A program made the position numbers and the translations under genes. The notes below the pieces were generated by a model. That model was not told the DNA's origin and did not search any database. It saw only the letters and a list, made by a program, of their open reading frames with translations. From Rhodoblastus sp963804045 (lineage in GTDB: Bacteria > Pseudomonadota > Alphaproteobacteria > Rhizobiales > Beijerinckiaceae), in contig CAWDOR010000004.1 of the NCBI GenBank assembly GCA_963804045.1, positions 1-64,000 of the forward strand: a DNA stretch of 64,000 bases, in the 5' to 3' direction. Shown one piece after another: positions 40,223 through 48,657 of this stretch. Every line of letters begins with the position of its first letter. The first letter of the stretch is position 1.

Positions 40223-42335
40223 TCAGGCGATCTTGGCGCCCATGCGCAAGCCGCCCCAATGCTTGCCGCGCACAAAGATGGGGGCGGAAATATCCTTGAT
40301 CAACTCGATGCGGCCGCCGCCGAGATCGCGGGGATAGGTCTGGCTGAGCGCCTTTTGCGTATTGCGTCCAGCGAGCAGGCCGGTCATGTCGTCGAAGATC
40401 CGGCGGTTGCGCGAATTGGCGTTGTTCCACACGGGATCCTCGCCCTGCGGGGCCGAATATTTGTTGTTATGCACCGGCAGATAGCCGTTGCGGTCCACCG
40501 CCGCTGAAAACACCACCGCCGAGATCCAGCGCCAGGATCGGCTCCTAAATCGCCGGCAGATGGGCGTCGAGGAAATCCAGCGCGCGATTGCGATATTGCT
40601 GGGGATTGGTTCCCGGAATCGGCGCGTAATTGACATCGAACAGATCGGTCTCGGAAATTGTTCCTGCGCTCACCGCCTGTTCGAACAGCGCCGAAATCAT
40701 CCTGGCGCGGTCGATGACAATTTCGCGCAACGTCCGCTCCTTGCTCAGCAGACGCTGCATCAGTTCCTTCAGCGCGGCGGCGGTCGCCGGCGGCGTTTCG
40801 GAAAATTGAATGCGCAGGCCGAATTCGGCGAAAGCCGCGACCCGCGCGCGCAGGGGGCCGATGTCCTTGAGCACGGCGTCCACGGCCGCGCCGGCCGGAA
40901 AATTCACGCCGGCGCCGCCGACCAGGGCGGACCCTTCGGAAATTTCCAGAATATCCGCCGAAACGCTCTGGCCGTTGCAAGTCAGGGTCACCGGAATTTT
41001 TGCGGGGGAGCGCGGAAATTTGCGCTGATCGGCGTCCGCGAAATTTTTGAGCGTGATCGACAGCCGTTTGGTCAGGCGTTCGAACAGCGTGCTGACCTGG
41101 CGCGACTGGCTCCCGACTTTTTCCGTGGCTTCGTTGGCGTTGCTCACCGCGCCATTGAACAGATCGACGCTGCCGCCAAGATGCGCCGCGCCCTGGGCCG
41201 CCGAATTGGCGCTCTGGCCGATTTCCTGGATGGCGCCGATCTGCTGGTCCGAACTCTGCGCCACGGAGGCGGCGATATCGCTGATCTGGCCGATGATCTC
41301 GCGCACCTGGCGCATGACCGCGACCGAGGAACGCACCGCCGCCTCGATGTCCGCGATCTGAGCGCCGATGTCGCGCGTCGCCAGACTGGTGCGCTGCGAC
41401 AGGGATTTGACTTCATTGGCGACCACGGCGAAGCCGCGGCCGTTTTCGCCGGCGCGCGCCGCCTCTATGGTGGCGTTGAGCGCCAGCAGGCTGGTCTGGT
41501 TGGAAATGCCGGAGATCAGGGTGACGATTTCCGACACCCGCGTCGCGCAGGCCGCGAGTTCCGCAAAGGACTGTTCCGCGACGTCGGCCTGGCGCACCGC
41601 TTCATGAACCAGCGTGTTGGCGTCGCTGGCCTGGCGGCCGACCTCCTGGCTGCTGGCGTGCAGTTGCGAAACCGCCGCCGCCACGGCGCCGATGGATTCG
41701 CCCGCCTGCCCCGCGCCTTCGCGCACCAGATCGACGCCGTTGCGCAAGCCGTCGATGACGCCTTCGAGATCGCCGACAATCGCCTGCATGGCCTTGGACT
41801 GGGATTCGGCGATGCGATTGGAGGCGTCCATTTCGCCATCGACCAGACGCACCAGTTCGACCGCCTCGCGCTCGCGCGACACGGTCTCCGATCCGGAGAA
41901 AAACGCCACGAAACTCGCGGCCATATCGGCGAACAGCGCGTCGGTCAGCGTCGACATCAGCGCCGCCTCCCGGGGACGCGCGCCGAGCACGATTCGCGAA
42001 AACGCCTTGTGCAGAAACGCGTAGGAGAGGATATAGGCGTCGGGTTGCAAGGCCGCGCGCACATGGGCCTCGCCGATGCGGCGCGCTCGAATTTTCAGCT
42101 CATCGCCCGAGGGCTGAGAAAAGAGAAACCGCCAGTGGCCGCACACCGCGCGTTTCAGTCCGGCGGCGTCCGCGCCGGCGAGAATTTTCGCCGAAGCCGG
42201 ATCTGACAGAATATGGGCGTGGAATTCCTCGGCGACGCGGTCGAGTTGCGGCAGCAGCAGCGACGCCAGCTCGGCCTGGGCGTTTTCGGAAACCGACGCA
42301 GCCATGCGCGCCTTGCCGAGCCGGTATAATTCCAT
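40223..42335 (-). pseudogene. Globin-coupled soluble chemoreceptor with PilZ-like and C-terminal sensory domains, interrupted
   Basis: No membrane segment is present. Residues of about 15-170 form a protoglobin-type sensor with candidate heme ligand H91 (RRIGEAHVRAALQPDAYILS). Residues 190-420 are a chemoreceptor signalling domain with the hairpin tip (ISNQTSLLALNATIEAARAG, ENGRGFAVVANEVKSLSQR). Residues 435-500 resemble PilZ (RKFPRSPAKIPVTLTCNG), but the second motif is degenerate (EISEGS). A C-terminal domain (AAVDRNGYLPVHNNKYSAPQ, KDISAPIFVRGKHWGGLRMG) follows in another frame. Two lesions interrupt it: a TAG at 40545-40547 (probably CAG before) and a one-base excess near 40525. It would be an oxygen- or redox-sensing aerotaxis receptor. 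AAGGA precedes the start. Confidence 0.8.
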
Positions 42336-42392
42336 GGTTCGTCCATCCTTGCCGCCTCGCTGAGCCGAGGCGCGTTGTCGGGTTCGACCAAA

Positions 42393-42425
42393 CTAGCCCG
42401 GCGAGCTTGCGCGGACCTTTAGCGG
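42393..42425 (-). promoter_or_regulatory. Flagellar promoter element (candidate FtcR box) of the chemoreceptor
   Basis: Reading minus: CCGCTAAAG-GTCCGC-GCAAG-CTCGCCGGG-CTAG. It lies 70 bp before the chemoreceptor ATG. The CAG half is AAG; the rest fits, including the CTAG. Confidence 0.55.
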
Positions 42426-42463
42426 CTGCATATCCCTGTCACGAAAAGCCCCCGGGACCTACG

Positions 42464-42916
42464 TCAGCGCGGCGCCTCGTTCTTCGGCATGTAGGAGAAG
42501 TCCTGGATCAGAACGTCCTTGACCATGCCATCGCCGAGCTTGGCGTTGAGCGCGGTCACAAGCTTTTTGGTCAGCCCGTCGACATCGAATTTTTCCAGAT
42601 GACGAAAATCGAGGTGGGGATCGCCGTAAAGCGCGCGAAAAGCTTCGTCCTGGATCACCGCCTCGGGACTGAGCGCCAGCTTCTCCGCCGCCTTCACGTC
42701 AAGGCCGTAGAGAAATTGCGCCAGCACATAGCCAAGCAGCGCGCCATCGCCGATCACGGGAACATTGACGACCTTGGTCTTGCGATATTCATATTGGTGT
42801 TCGACGGCCTCGGCCTGATGCGGCGCGTTTTTCGCCGCCTGCCAATGCGAGGCGGCGCTGGCCGCGACCATCGCGATCACGCTCGCCCAGACGGCAACCG
42901 CCAGCATCTTGATCAT
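42464..42916 (-). CDS. FliL-like membrane-anchored protein
   Basis: A 150-residue protein starting MIKMLAVAVWASVIAMVA, with one N-terminal membrane helix and AAGGG upstream. The periplasmic part (KTKVVNVPVIGDGALLGYVL, GLTKKLVTALNAKLGDGMVK, DVLIQDFSYMP) has the pattern of FliL: strands carrying small-domain ligands and a terminal strand after an amphipathic helix. It is separate from the true fliL at 19163-19709. It lies 17 bp after flgN and belongs to the flgJ-flgN group. Its role may be in the stator or basal body; this is inference from the fold pattern. Confidence 0.6.
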   Translation of the reverse strand: MIKMLAVAVWASVIAMVAASAASHWQAAKNAPHQAEAVEHQYEYRKTKVVNVPVIGDGALLGYVLAQFLYGLDVKAAEKLALSPEAVIQDEAFRALYGDPHLDFRHLEKFDVDGLTKKLVTALNAKLGDGMVKDVLIQDFSYMPKNEAPR

Positions 42917-42933
42917 CGCCCGCCCTTTTCGGT

Positions 42934-43311
42934 TTAAACGCCGCCACGCCCATAGGTGCCGTCGGATTCCGCTTCCTGCATGGCCCGCGACACCAGGCTG
43001 GAGATTTCGTCCATGGCGCGCAAATGATGCGCGAGCATCTGCCTGTTGGCTTCGAGCTTGGCGACCAGGCGCTTCACGCAAGCGCGGTCGATGGCCTCTA
43101 TGTCGAAATGGGTGAAATTGCGCATGATGCGATTGAGCTCCAGCAAACCCTGCTGCTTGCGGTTGTTGAATTCGTTCAGCTCCACGGCGCGGTTTTCCCG
43201 CAGCAGCGCCGTCTCCTGATCGACCACCAGCTCCATGCGCCCGACCGCGTCGTAAAACGCGGCGTGAGCCTTGACGGGACCGCGCGCGGATGCGCCAAAC
43301 TCGTGACTCAT
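42934..43311 (-). CDS. flgN: FlgN-like flagellar export chaperone
   Basis: A 125-residue all-helical protein. The centre (RMELVVDQETALLRENRAVE, LNEFNNRKQQGLLELNRIMR) follows the FlgN pattern of a long coiled helix with an Asn-Arg-Lys turn. FlgN holds the hook-filament junction proteins FlgK and FlgL before export; both are encoded in this locus. It starts 10 bp after flgJ. The ribosome binding site is weak. The sequence is divergent from enteric FlgN, so the name is moderately certain. Confidence 0.6.
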   Translation of the reverse strand: MSHEFGASARGPVKAHAAFYDAVGRMELVVDQETALLRENRAVELNEFNNRKQQGLLELNRIMRNFTHFDIEAIDRACVKRLVAKLEANRQMLAHHLRAMDEISSLVSRAMQEAESDGTYGRGGV

Positions 43312-43321
43312 GCGCGCACCA

Positions 43322-43807
43322 TCAAATTTTCAGTTTCAATTGCGGGGCCAAGGCCGCGGGCGCCGGCAGCTTGCCGACCGTGGAAGGTTTGAGCAGATCC
43401 GGATGGCTGGCGAACAGCCGCTCCGAGATTTTCAGCGCGCCCGATTTCGCCACCTGATCGGCGATTTTTTCCGAGAGCATCGAGCGCCAGACATCGCCGG
43501 CGGTGCCCGAGCCGAACACATCGGCGGCGTCCTTGGGCAGCATTTCGTCGATGAAACTCTTCAGCAGCACGGATTCGACGCCGACCGCCGCCTTTTTCGC
43601 CGGCGACATCGCCTGCGAAAGCTGTTGTCCCCCGTTGCGATAGGCATAGCCGCCCGCATCGACGGCGCCCTGCGTCTGGCTCAGCGCGGCGGAAAAACCG
43701 GCGCCGCCATCGCCCGCCGCCAGGGCCCGCGACGCCGCCGAAGCCTTTTGCGGATCGGCGGCCCTGGCCACATCGAGAATGAGATCGGAAACTGGGGATA
43801 TCGCCAT
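43322..43807 (-). CDS. flgJ: FlgJ-type rod-binding protein (no peptidoglycan hydrolase domain)
   Basis: A 161-residue protein. The rod-binding region (ESVLLKSFIDEMLPKDAADV, GSGTAGDVWRSMLSEKIADQ) matches the N-terminal half of FlgJ. The muramidase half found in enteric FlgJ is missing, which is normal in alphaproteobacteria. The separate transglycosylase at 7619-8221 may supply that activity. FlgJ acts as the rod cap. A flagellar promoter element lies upstream, inside the end of fliJ. Confidence 0.85.
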   Translation of the reverse strand: MAISPVSDLILDVARAADPQKASAASRALAAGDGGAGFSAALSQTQGAVDAGGYAYRNGGQQLSQAMSPAKKAAVGVESVLLKSFIDEMLPKDAADVFGSGTAGDVWRSMLSEKIADQVAKSGALKISERLFASHPDLLKPSTVGKLPAPAALAPQLKLKI

Positions 43808-43834
43808 GAACGCCGCCGTGATTGCGCCAGGACT

Positions 43835-43867
43835 CTAGCGCCGCAAACTTACGGGAGGCTTGAGCGG
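43835..43867 (-). promoter_or_regulatory. Flagellar promoter element (candidate FtcR box) of flgJ
   Basis: Reading minus: CCGCTCAAG-CCTCCC-GTAAG-TTTGCGGCG-CTAG. It overlaps the last codons of fliJ and lies about 28 bp before the flgJ ATG. CAG is AAG and GCAAG is GTAAG, so this copy is weaker. Confidence 0.45.
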
Positions 43868-44247
43868 CCATTGGCCGCGAGGCGCTCGCCGATCTCCAGC
43901 AGCTGCTGTTTTTCATATTCGCGATCGGCGGCCCGCGCCGTCTCCTTGACGACTTTCTCAAGCGCCTTTTTCTGCGCCGCGCCCGTGAATAATTTCGTCT
44001 TCTGCTCCTGCTCCTCGCTCTCGAGCGCTGTTTCGCGACGCCGCGAATGGGCGATCTGACGGCAGGCGAGGCCGAGGATCAGCGGATCGGTCTTTTCGAC
44101 ATCGTTCAGGATATCGAACAGCGCGCGGCGCTCGGCGTCCAGCTCCGCCTTGCGCCGCCGGATGTCTTCGAGCCGCGCCTCGTCGAGTTTGTGCAACTGG
44201 CTTTTCACCTGCAACAGCCGTTCGAGCGATTTTTTTCTGTCGCGCAT
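43849..44247 (-). CDS. fliJ: Flagellar export protein FliJ
   Basis: A 132-residue coiled-coil protein starting MRDRKKSLERLLQVKSQLH. The heptad pattern (LHKLDEARLEDIRRRKAELD, ALESEEQEQKTKLFTGAAQK) fits FliJ, which links the ATPase FliI to FlhA. The ATG shares a base with the fliR stop (TGATG). Length is close to the family norm. A longer overlapping frame is a shadow of fliR. Confidence 0.8.
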   Translation of the reverse strand: MRDRKKSLERLLQVKSQLHKLDEARLEDIRRRKAELDAERRALFDILNDVEKTDPLILGLACRQIAHSRRRETALESEEQEQKTKLFTGAAQKKALEKVVKETARAADREYEKQQLLEIGERLAANGRSSLP

Positions 44248-44999
44248 CAGTTCCCCCTGACCGCCCAATCGGCGAATTCCGACATGAAGGCGGTGATCAT
44301 CGAATTGGAAATGGAATGGAACAGCAGCAGCCCCCCAGCGATCATGAAGGGGCCGGCGACGAAATAGACCGGGATCTGCGGCGTCAGCCGATTGAGCAGG
44401 CCGGCGGCGAAATTGGCGACCACGGCGTAGATGATGAACGGACTGGCGACGCGCAGGGACACCACGAAGGCGCGCTGCAACACGTCTGCGTAGGAATCCA
44501 GCAGCGTCTGCGGGCGCAGGAGCGTGCCGACGGGCATCACGCTGTAGGAGGCGACCAGGCCCCGTATCAGCTCCCAATGCAGGCCCATGATGAAAATCAG
44601 ACAGGTGACGCAGGCGCTGACGAAGACGCCGATGGCGGGCAGCGACTCGGCCTCGTCGATCGGCGCGCCCAGCGGATTGCTCATGCCGATGTTCATCGAC
44701 GCCGCCATCATCAGGGTCTCCAGCGCGAGAAAGAACAGCCGCCCGAGAATGCCGATGAAGCCGCCAAGCAGCAGTTCGGAAAAAATCGTACCGGCGAGTC
44801 CGCCGAGACCGGTCAGGGCGAAGGGCTTGCCGCCGGTCAGCGCCGGCGCCAGCGCCAGGGTGAGCGTCAGCGCGATGAACAGCCGCACGCGCGGCGAAAC
44901 GCGGGCGCTGGAAAAACCCGGCGCCAGCATCAGGCAGCCGCCGATCCGGCAAAACAGCACGAAGATCGACGCGACCATCTCCGGCGCGAGTGCGATCAC
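44247..44999 (-). CDS. fliR: Flagellar export gate protein FliR
   Basis: A 250-residue inner-membrane protein. It begins with a GTG that overlaps the flhA stop as GTGA. Membrane segments include MVASIFVLFCRIGGCLMLAP, RLFIALTLTLALAPALTGG, GGFIGILGRLFFLALETLMM, ESLPAIGVFVSACVTCLIFI and RVASPFIIYAVVANFAAGLL. FliR completes the FliP-FliQ-FliR gate. It is followed at once by fliJ. A 963-codon open frame that reaches back across flhA is a GC-bias artefact; only its last 250 codons are FliR. Confidence 0.94.
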   Translation of the reverse strand: MIALAPEMVASIFVLFCRIGGCLMLAPGFSSARVSPRVRLFIALTLTLALAPALTGGKPFALTGLGGLAGTIFSELLLGGFIGILGRLFFLALETLMMAASMNIGMSNPLGAPIDEAESLPAIGVFVSACVTCLIFIMGLHWELIRGLVASYSVMPVGTLLRPQTLLDSYADVLQRAFVVSLRVASPFIIYAVVANFAAGLLNRLTPQIPVYFVAGPFMIAGGLLLFHSISNSMITAFMSEFADWAVRGN

Positions 45000-47086
45000 G
45001 AAATCGTCCCCAGCGATTTGATCTCGACGCCGCGCGCCAGTTCGAGATGCGACAGCACCGGCAGCGTGGCGAACAGCCGTTCGACGATCATGCGCAGATA
45101 GGGGCGCGCTTCCGGCGCCGCGACCAGGGCGAAATGCTCGCCGGCGTCCATGTGCTTGCGAATGACCCTGGCGGCCTCCTCGCCGAATTCCTCGACCAGG
45201 CGCGGATCGATGTCGAATTCCACCACGTCGCCCTTGGCGTCGCGCTTGAGGCTCTGGTGGAACACCAGATCCCAGCGATTGCCGAGCCGCAGAATTTTCA
45301 GCGCCCCACCCTGGGCGAGATCGCCGCAGATCTGCTGCGACAGGCGGACGCGCACATGTTCGGCGATCTGCTCGGCGCGGCGCGCATGGGGCGAAATCTC
45401 GGCGATGGCTTCGAGGATCAGATGCAGATTGCGGATGGAAATGCGTTCCTGCAGCAACAGTTTCAACACCGCCTGCAAGCCCGAATAGGAAATCTGCGAC
45501 GGGCTGATCTCGTCGAGCAGCCGCTTGTATTCCGGTCCCAGCCGGTCGAACAAGGCGCGCATGTCCTTGTAGGACAGCAATTGCGCCAGATTGTTGCGGA
45601 TCACCTCGGAAAGATGAGTGAGCAGCACCGACATGTTGTCGATCGGGTTGAAGCCGCAACGCTTGGCTTCGGGCACGAAAGCCTCGGCGATCGAATAGGC
45701 CTTCATGCCGAAGGCGGGCTCGCGCACCTCCTCGCCGGGGGTGTCGGGCCGGCGGCCGTCGCCGCTGATGACCAGATATTCGCCGATGCGCACCTCCTGG
45801 GTCGCGACAATGGCGCCGTGAATCTTGATCTGATAGCTTTTCGCCGGCGCGGTCAGCGAATCCGAGACCTTGATCTCCGGGACGACGAAACCGTATTGCA
45901 CGGCGAATTTGCGCCGCATACGCGCGACGCGCGTCGACAATTCGTTCTGCGACAGCATCAGCCGCGCGGCGAGTTGCTTGCCCAGCACCAGTTCGACTTC
46001 GGAGGTGCGCAGCGATTCCTTCACCGAATTCTTCACTTCGGCCTTGGCCGCCTCTTCGCGCGCCAGTTCGGCGGCCTCCTGGATGGCTTTTTCCTTGGCG
46101 AGCTTTTGCGGAATGGCGTGACCGAGGAAGGCCAGCGCGCCGGCGAGCGTCGCGAAGGGAATGAAGGGCAGCATCGGCATGACGCCGAGCAGCAACAGCA
46201 AGGCGCTGGCGACGAACAGGGCGCGCGGATAATTGCCGAGCTGTCCGAGCACCGCCTTTTCCGTCGAGCCGCGCGTGCCGCCCTTGGAGACCAGCAGGCC
46301 CGCGGCGAGCGAGACGATCAGCGCGGGAATCTGCGACACCAGACCGTCGCCGACCGACAGTTTGGTGTAAACGTCGGCGGCGGCGCCGACGTCGAGGGCA
46401 TGGCGGGTGACGCCGATGACAATGCCGCCGAAAATATTCACCGCGAGGATGATCAGACCGGCGATGGCGTCGCCGCGCACGAATTTCGACGCGCCGTCCA
46501 TGGCGCCGAAGAACGAGCTTTCCTCTTCCAGCTCGCGGCGGCGCAATTGCGCCTCGCGCTCGTTGATGAGGCCGGCGGAGAGATCGGCGTCGATGGCCAT
46601 TTGCTTGCCGGGAATGGCGTCGAGGGTGAAGCGCGCGCCGACCTCGGCGATGCGGGTCGCGCCCTTGGTGATGACCAGAAAATTCACGGTGATGAGAATG
46701 GTGAACACCACCAGGCCGATGACGAAATCGCCGCCCATCACCAGCCGGGCGAAGCCGCCGATGATATAGCCGGCGGCGGTGACGCCATGGGCGCCGTCCT
46801 GGAGGATCAGCCTGGTCGTCGCGATGTTGAGCGACAGCCTGAGCATGGTGGCGACCAGCAGGATCGTCGGGAAGGCGGAAAACTCCAGCGGCTTCTCGAT
46901 CCACAGCGACACCATCAGGATCAGCACCGACAGCGCGATGGAGACCGCCAGGCCCATGTCGATCATGAAGGCGGGAATTGGCAGGAAGAAAACGCAGAGA
47001 ATGCCGACGATGGCGGCGGCGAAGGCGATGTCGCGTCCGCCCTTGCTCGGCGATGAGAGCGGCGCGATGGCTGCGGTCTGCGTCAT
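44996..47086 (-). CDS. flhA: Flagellar export gate protein FlhA
   Basis: A 696-residue protein. The N-terminal 330 residues contain about eight membrane helices and the conserved FHIPEP-type core (TRIAEVGARFTLDAIPGKQM, AIDADLSAGLINEREAQLRR). The cytoplasmic C-terminal domain (AYSIAEAFVPEAKRCGFNPI, RLSQQICGDLAQGGALKILR) forms the nonameric ring that receives export chaperones. GGGGAG lies eight bases before the ATG. A flagellar promoter element lies between fliQ and flhA, so flhA-fliR-fliJ can be transcribed on their own. Length is normal. Confidence 0.97.
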   Translation of the reverse strand: MTQTAAIAPLSSPSKGGRDIAFAAAIVGILCVFFLPIPAFMIDMGLAVSIALSVLILMVSLWIEKPLEFSAFPTILLVATMLRLSLNIATTRLILQDGAHGVTAAGYIIGGFARLVMGGDFVIGLVVFTILITVNFLVITKGATRIAEVGARFTLDAIPGKQMAIDADLSAGLINEREAQLRRRELEEESSFFGAMDGASKFVRGDAIAGLIILAVNIFGGIVIGVTRHALDVGAAADVYTKLSVGDGLVSQIPALIVSLAAGLLVSKGGTRGSTEKAVLGQLGNYPRALFVASALLLLLGVMPMLPFIPFATLAGALAFLGHAIPQKLAKEKAIQEAAELAREEAAKAEVKNSVKESLRTSEVELVLGKQLAARLMLSQNELSTRVARMRRKFAVQYGFVVPEIKVSDSLTAPAKSYQIKIHGAIVATQEVRIGEYLVISGDGRRPDTPGEEVREPAFGMKAYSIAEAFVPEAKRCGFNPIDNMSVLLTHLSEVIRNNLAQLLSYKDMRALFDRLGPEYKRLLDEISPSQISYSGLQAVLKLLLQERISIRNLHLILEAIAEISPHARRAEQIAEHVRVRLSQQICGDLAQGGALKILRLGNRWDLVFHQSLKRDAKGDVVEFDIDPRLVEEFGEEAARVIRKHMDAGEHFALVAAPEARPYLRMIVERLFATLPVLSHLELARGVEIKSLGTIS

Positions 47087-47117
47087 TTTTTCTCCCCGGC
47101 TGTCTTGACGCGAGGAT

Positions 47118-47146
47118 GGCCGGGCAAGCTTGCCTCAACCTGCCGG
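47118..47146 (-). promoter_or_regulatory. Flagellar promoter element (candidate FtcR box) of flhA
   Basis: Reading minus: CCGGCAG-GTTGAG-GCAAG-CTTGCCCGGCC. GCAAG is 43 bp before the flhA ATG. It also contains the palindrome GGCAAGCTTGCC. Confidence 0.6.
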
Positions 47147-47162
47147 ACAGGGTTGACGCGGC

Positions 47163-47429
47163 TCAATAGCCTTTTTCGACGCGGCCATAGACCTGTTCGG
47201 TGAAGGAATAGATCTGCGCGCCGATCAGCGAGCCGCTAAAGGCCAGAGCCAAGAGCACCGCGATGATTTTGGGGACGAAGGTGAGCGTCGATTCCTGGAT
47301 TTGCGTCAAAGCCTGAAACAAGGCGATCAGCACGCCCACCACCATGGCCGCGCCGACCGCGGGGCCGGCGGCGATCAGCACGGTCCAGATCGAGGCGTGC
47401 AGCAGATCGAGCGCGTCGGCCTCGTTCAT
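47163..47429 (-). CDS. fliQ: Flagellar export gate protein FliQ
   Basis: An 88-residue membrane protein starting MNEADALDLLHASIWTVLI. Two hydrophobic helices (SIWTVLIAAGPAVGAAMVVG, FVPKIIAVLLALAFSGSLI) flank the conserved loop FQALTQIQESTLTFVPK. The full family length is present. An upstream in-frame start would add a basic 20-residue extension and overlap flgD. It follows flgD closely and is cotranscribed with it. Confidence 0.94.
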   Translation of the reverse strand: MNEADALDLLHASIWTVLIAAGPAVGAAMVVGVLIALFQALTQIQESTLTFVPKIIAVLLALAFSGSLIGAQIYSFTEQVYGRVEKGY

Positions 47430-47445
47430 TCCGGCAAAAATCCCG

Positions 47446-47859
47446 TCAGGAGATGGTGACGCCCGAGCCGAGCGTGATGGTCGAGCCATTGGTCAGGGTC
47501 GCGGTCGAGCCGGAGGAATTGACCGTGACCGAGGCGATCGTGCCGCTGACCGTGCCGTCGGCGGAGGTCGCGGTCAGCCCGATCGAGGACTCCGCTTGCG
47601 AGAGCATAGAGGTGTTGAGCATGGAGGTCAGCGTGGTGTTGGTCTGCACCTGCTGCTCGACGGCCGAGAATTCGGCGAGCTGCGAAAGCTGCGAGGTCGG
47701 ATCCATCGGCTGGGTCGGATCCTGGTTCTGCAATTCGGTCATCAGCAATTGCAGGAACTGGTTGTAGTTGAGCTGCGACGAGGCCGCCGTGGTCGAGGCC
47801 GCGGAGGTCGAAGCGGTCGAGGTGGTCGAGGTCGCGCTGGTGACGGCGGGTACGGTCAT
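47446..47859 (-). CDS. flgD: Flagellar hook assembly protein FlgD
   Basis: A 137-residue scaffold protein. The core (LNYNQFLQLLMTELQNQDPT, QPMDPTSQLSQLAEFSAVEQ) is diagnostic of FlgD, which caps the growing hook. The N-terminal 28 residues are Ser/Thr/Ala-only. The C-terminal Ig/tudor-like part is short (ATLTNGSTITLGSG), as in rhizobial FlgD. It lies 18 bp after flbT and 16 bp before fliQ. Confidence 0.93.
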   Translation of the reverse strand: MTVPAVTSATSTTSTASTSAASTTAASSQLNYNQFLQLLMTELQNQDPTQPMDPTSQLSQLAEFSAVEQQVQTNTTLTSMLNTSMLSQAESSIGLTATSADGTVSGTIASVTVNSSGSTATLTNGSTITLGSGVTIS

Positions 47860-47877
47860 GGTCGATCCTTTTTGCGG

Positions 47878-48279
47878 TCAGGCGGCGGTGGCCGTCGCCT
47901 TGTCCTTCAACAATTCGGCCTCCAGCGGGAACAGGCCGCGCAGGCTTTTCATCGCCTCGAACACCCGGCCGGATTCGGCCAGCGTCTTGATGGCGCGCAA
48001 TCCCTCGACGACGGCGCAGGGGCCGAGCGCCTCGCTGGTCGCCGCCAGCATGGTGGCGAACATTTGCAGCACCGTCGGCGCCGCCTCGCGCTCCATCAAT
48101 TGGGTCTGCAACACGAAATAGAGCTGGCGCAGCGGCGTATTGGCCTCGGCCGGCTGGATCACATGCGCCTCGAGCAGGAAGGTGGCGTCATTGAGCAATT
48201 CGATGGTCGCCTTGCGGTCCACCTTGATCACGGCGCCGTTCAGATAGAGTTTTTCGCCCGCGCGCAATTTCAGCAGCAT
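47878..48279 (-). CDS. flbT: Flagellin expression regulator FlbT
   Basis: A 133-residue protein (KLRAGEKLYLNGAVIKVDRK, RQLYFVLQTQLMEREAAPTV, FEAMKSLRGLFPLEAELL). In Caulobacter, FlbT acts after transcription on the flagellin mRNA 5' leader and couples flagellin translation to hook completion. The flagellin gene in this window has a long leader that could be its target. It lies 7 bp after flaF, as in rhizobia. Confidence 0.95.
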   Translation of the reverse strand: MLLKLRAGEKLYLNGAVIKVDRKATIELLNDATFLLEAHVIQPAEANTPLRQLYFVLQTQLMEREAAPTVLQMFATMLAATSEALGPCAVVEGLRAIKTLAESGRVFEAMKSLRGLFPLEAELLKDKATATAA

Positions 48280-48286
48280 GGAGGCC

Positions 48287-48634
48287 TCACGCCAGACCGT
48301 CGCGAATGATCGCGTTGATTTCGATGAGATCGTTGAAGTTCTCGGTGGCGCCGGTGCGCAGCCGCTCGATTTCCTTCATCACCCAGATGCCGATGGAAAT
48401 CAGCTGGGCGCGCAAGGCCTCGGGCAGATCGTTGCCCTTGCTGCCGAGATCGTCGATGAAAATCGTCCAGAGACGGCGCGTATAGGTCAGGGCGTCCAGC
48501 GCCTCCGGCGTGCGCGCGCCGGCCCGCTGGGCGCGTTCAAGCAAATCGACCGCGCGATCCATGGCGTCGCGCTCGCGCGCGCGCATTTCCTGGGGAGAAT
48601 CGTCGACAACTTCGGCATAAGTGAACTGGTACAT
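48287..48634 (-). CDS. flaF: Flagellar biosynthesis regulator FlaF
   Basis: A 115-residue helical protein (RARERDAMDRAVDLLERAQR, RRLWTIFIDDLGSKGNDLPE, LISIGIWVMKEIERLRTGAT). FlaF assists flagellin production and secretion and opposes FlbT in Caulobacter. It lies between flgL (23 bp) and flbT (7 bp) on the same strand. Length is normal. Confidence 0.95.
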   Translation of the reverse strand: MYQFTYAEVVDDSPQEMRARERDAMDRAVDLLERAQRAGARTPEALDALTYTRRLWTIFIDDLGSKGNDLPEALRAQLISIGIWVMKEIERLRTGATENFNDLIEINAIIRDGLA

Positions 48635-48657
48635 CGGTCAGTCCCGCATATTTCAGG

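Noticed and set aside
44247..47138. A 963-codon open frame covering flhA and fliR
   Set aside because: Its first 710 codons are an out-of-frame shadow of flhA (Arg/His/Pro-rich with no fold). Only the last 250 codons are FliR, which starts at the GTG overlapping the flhA stop.
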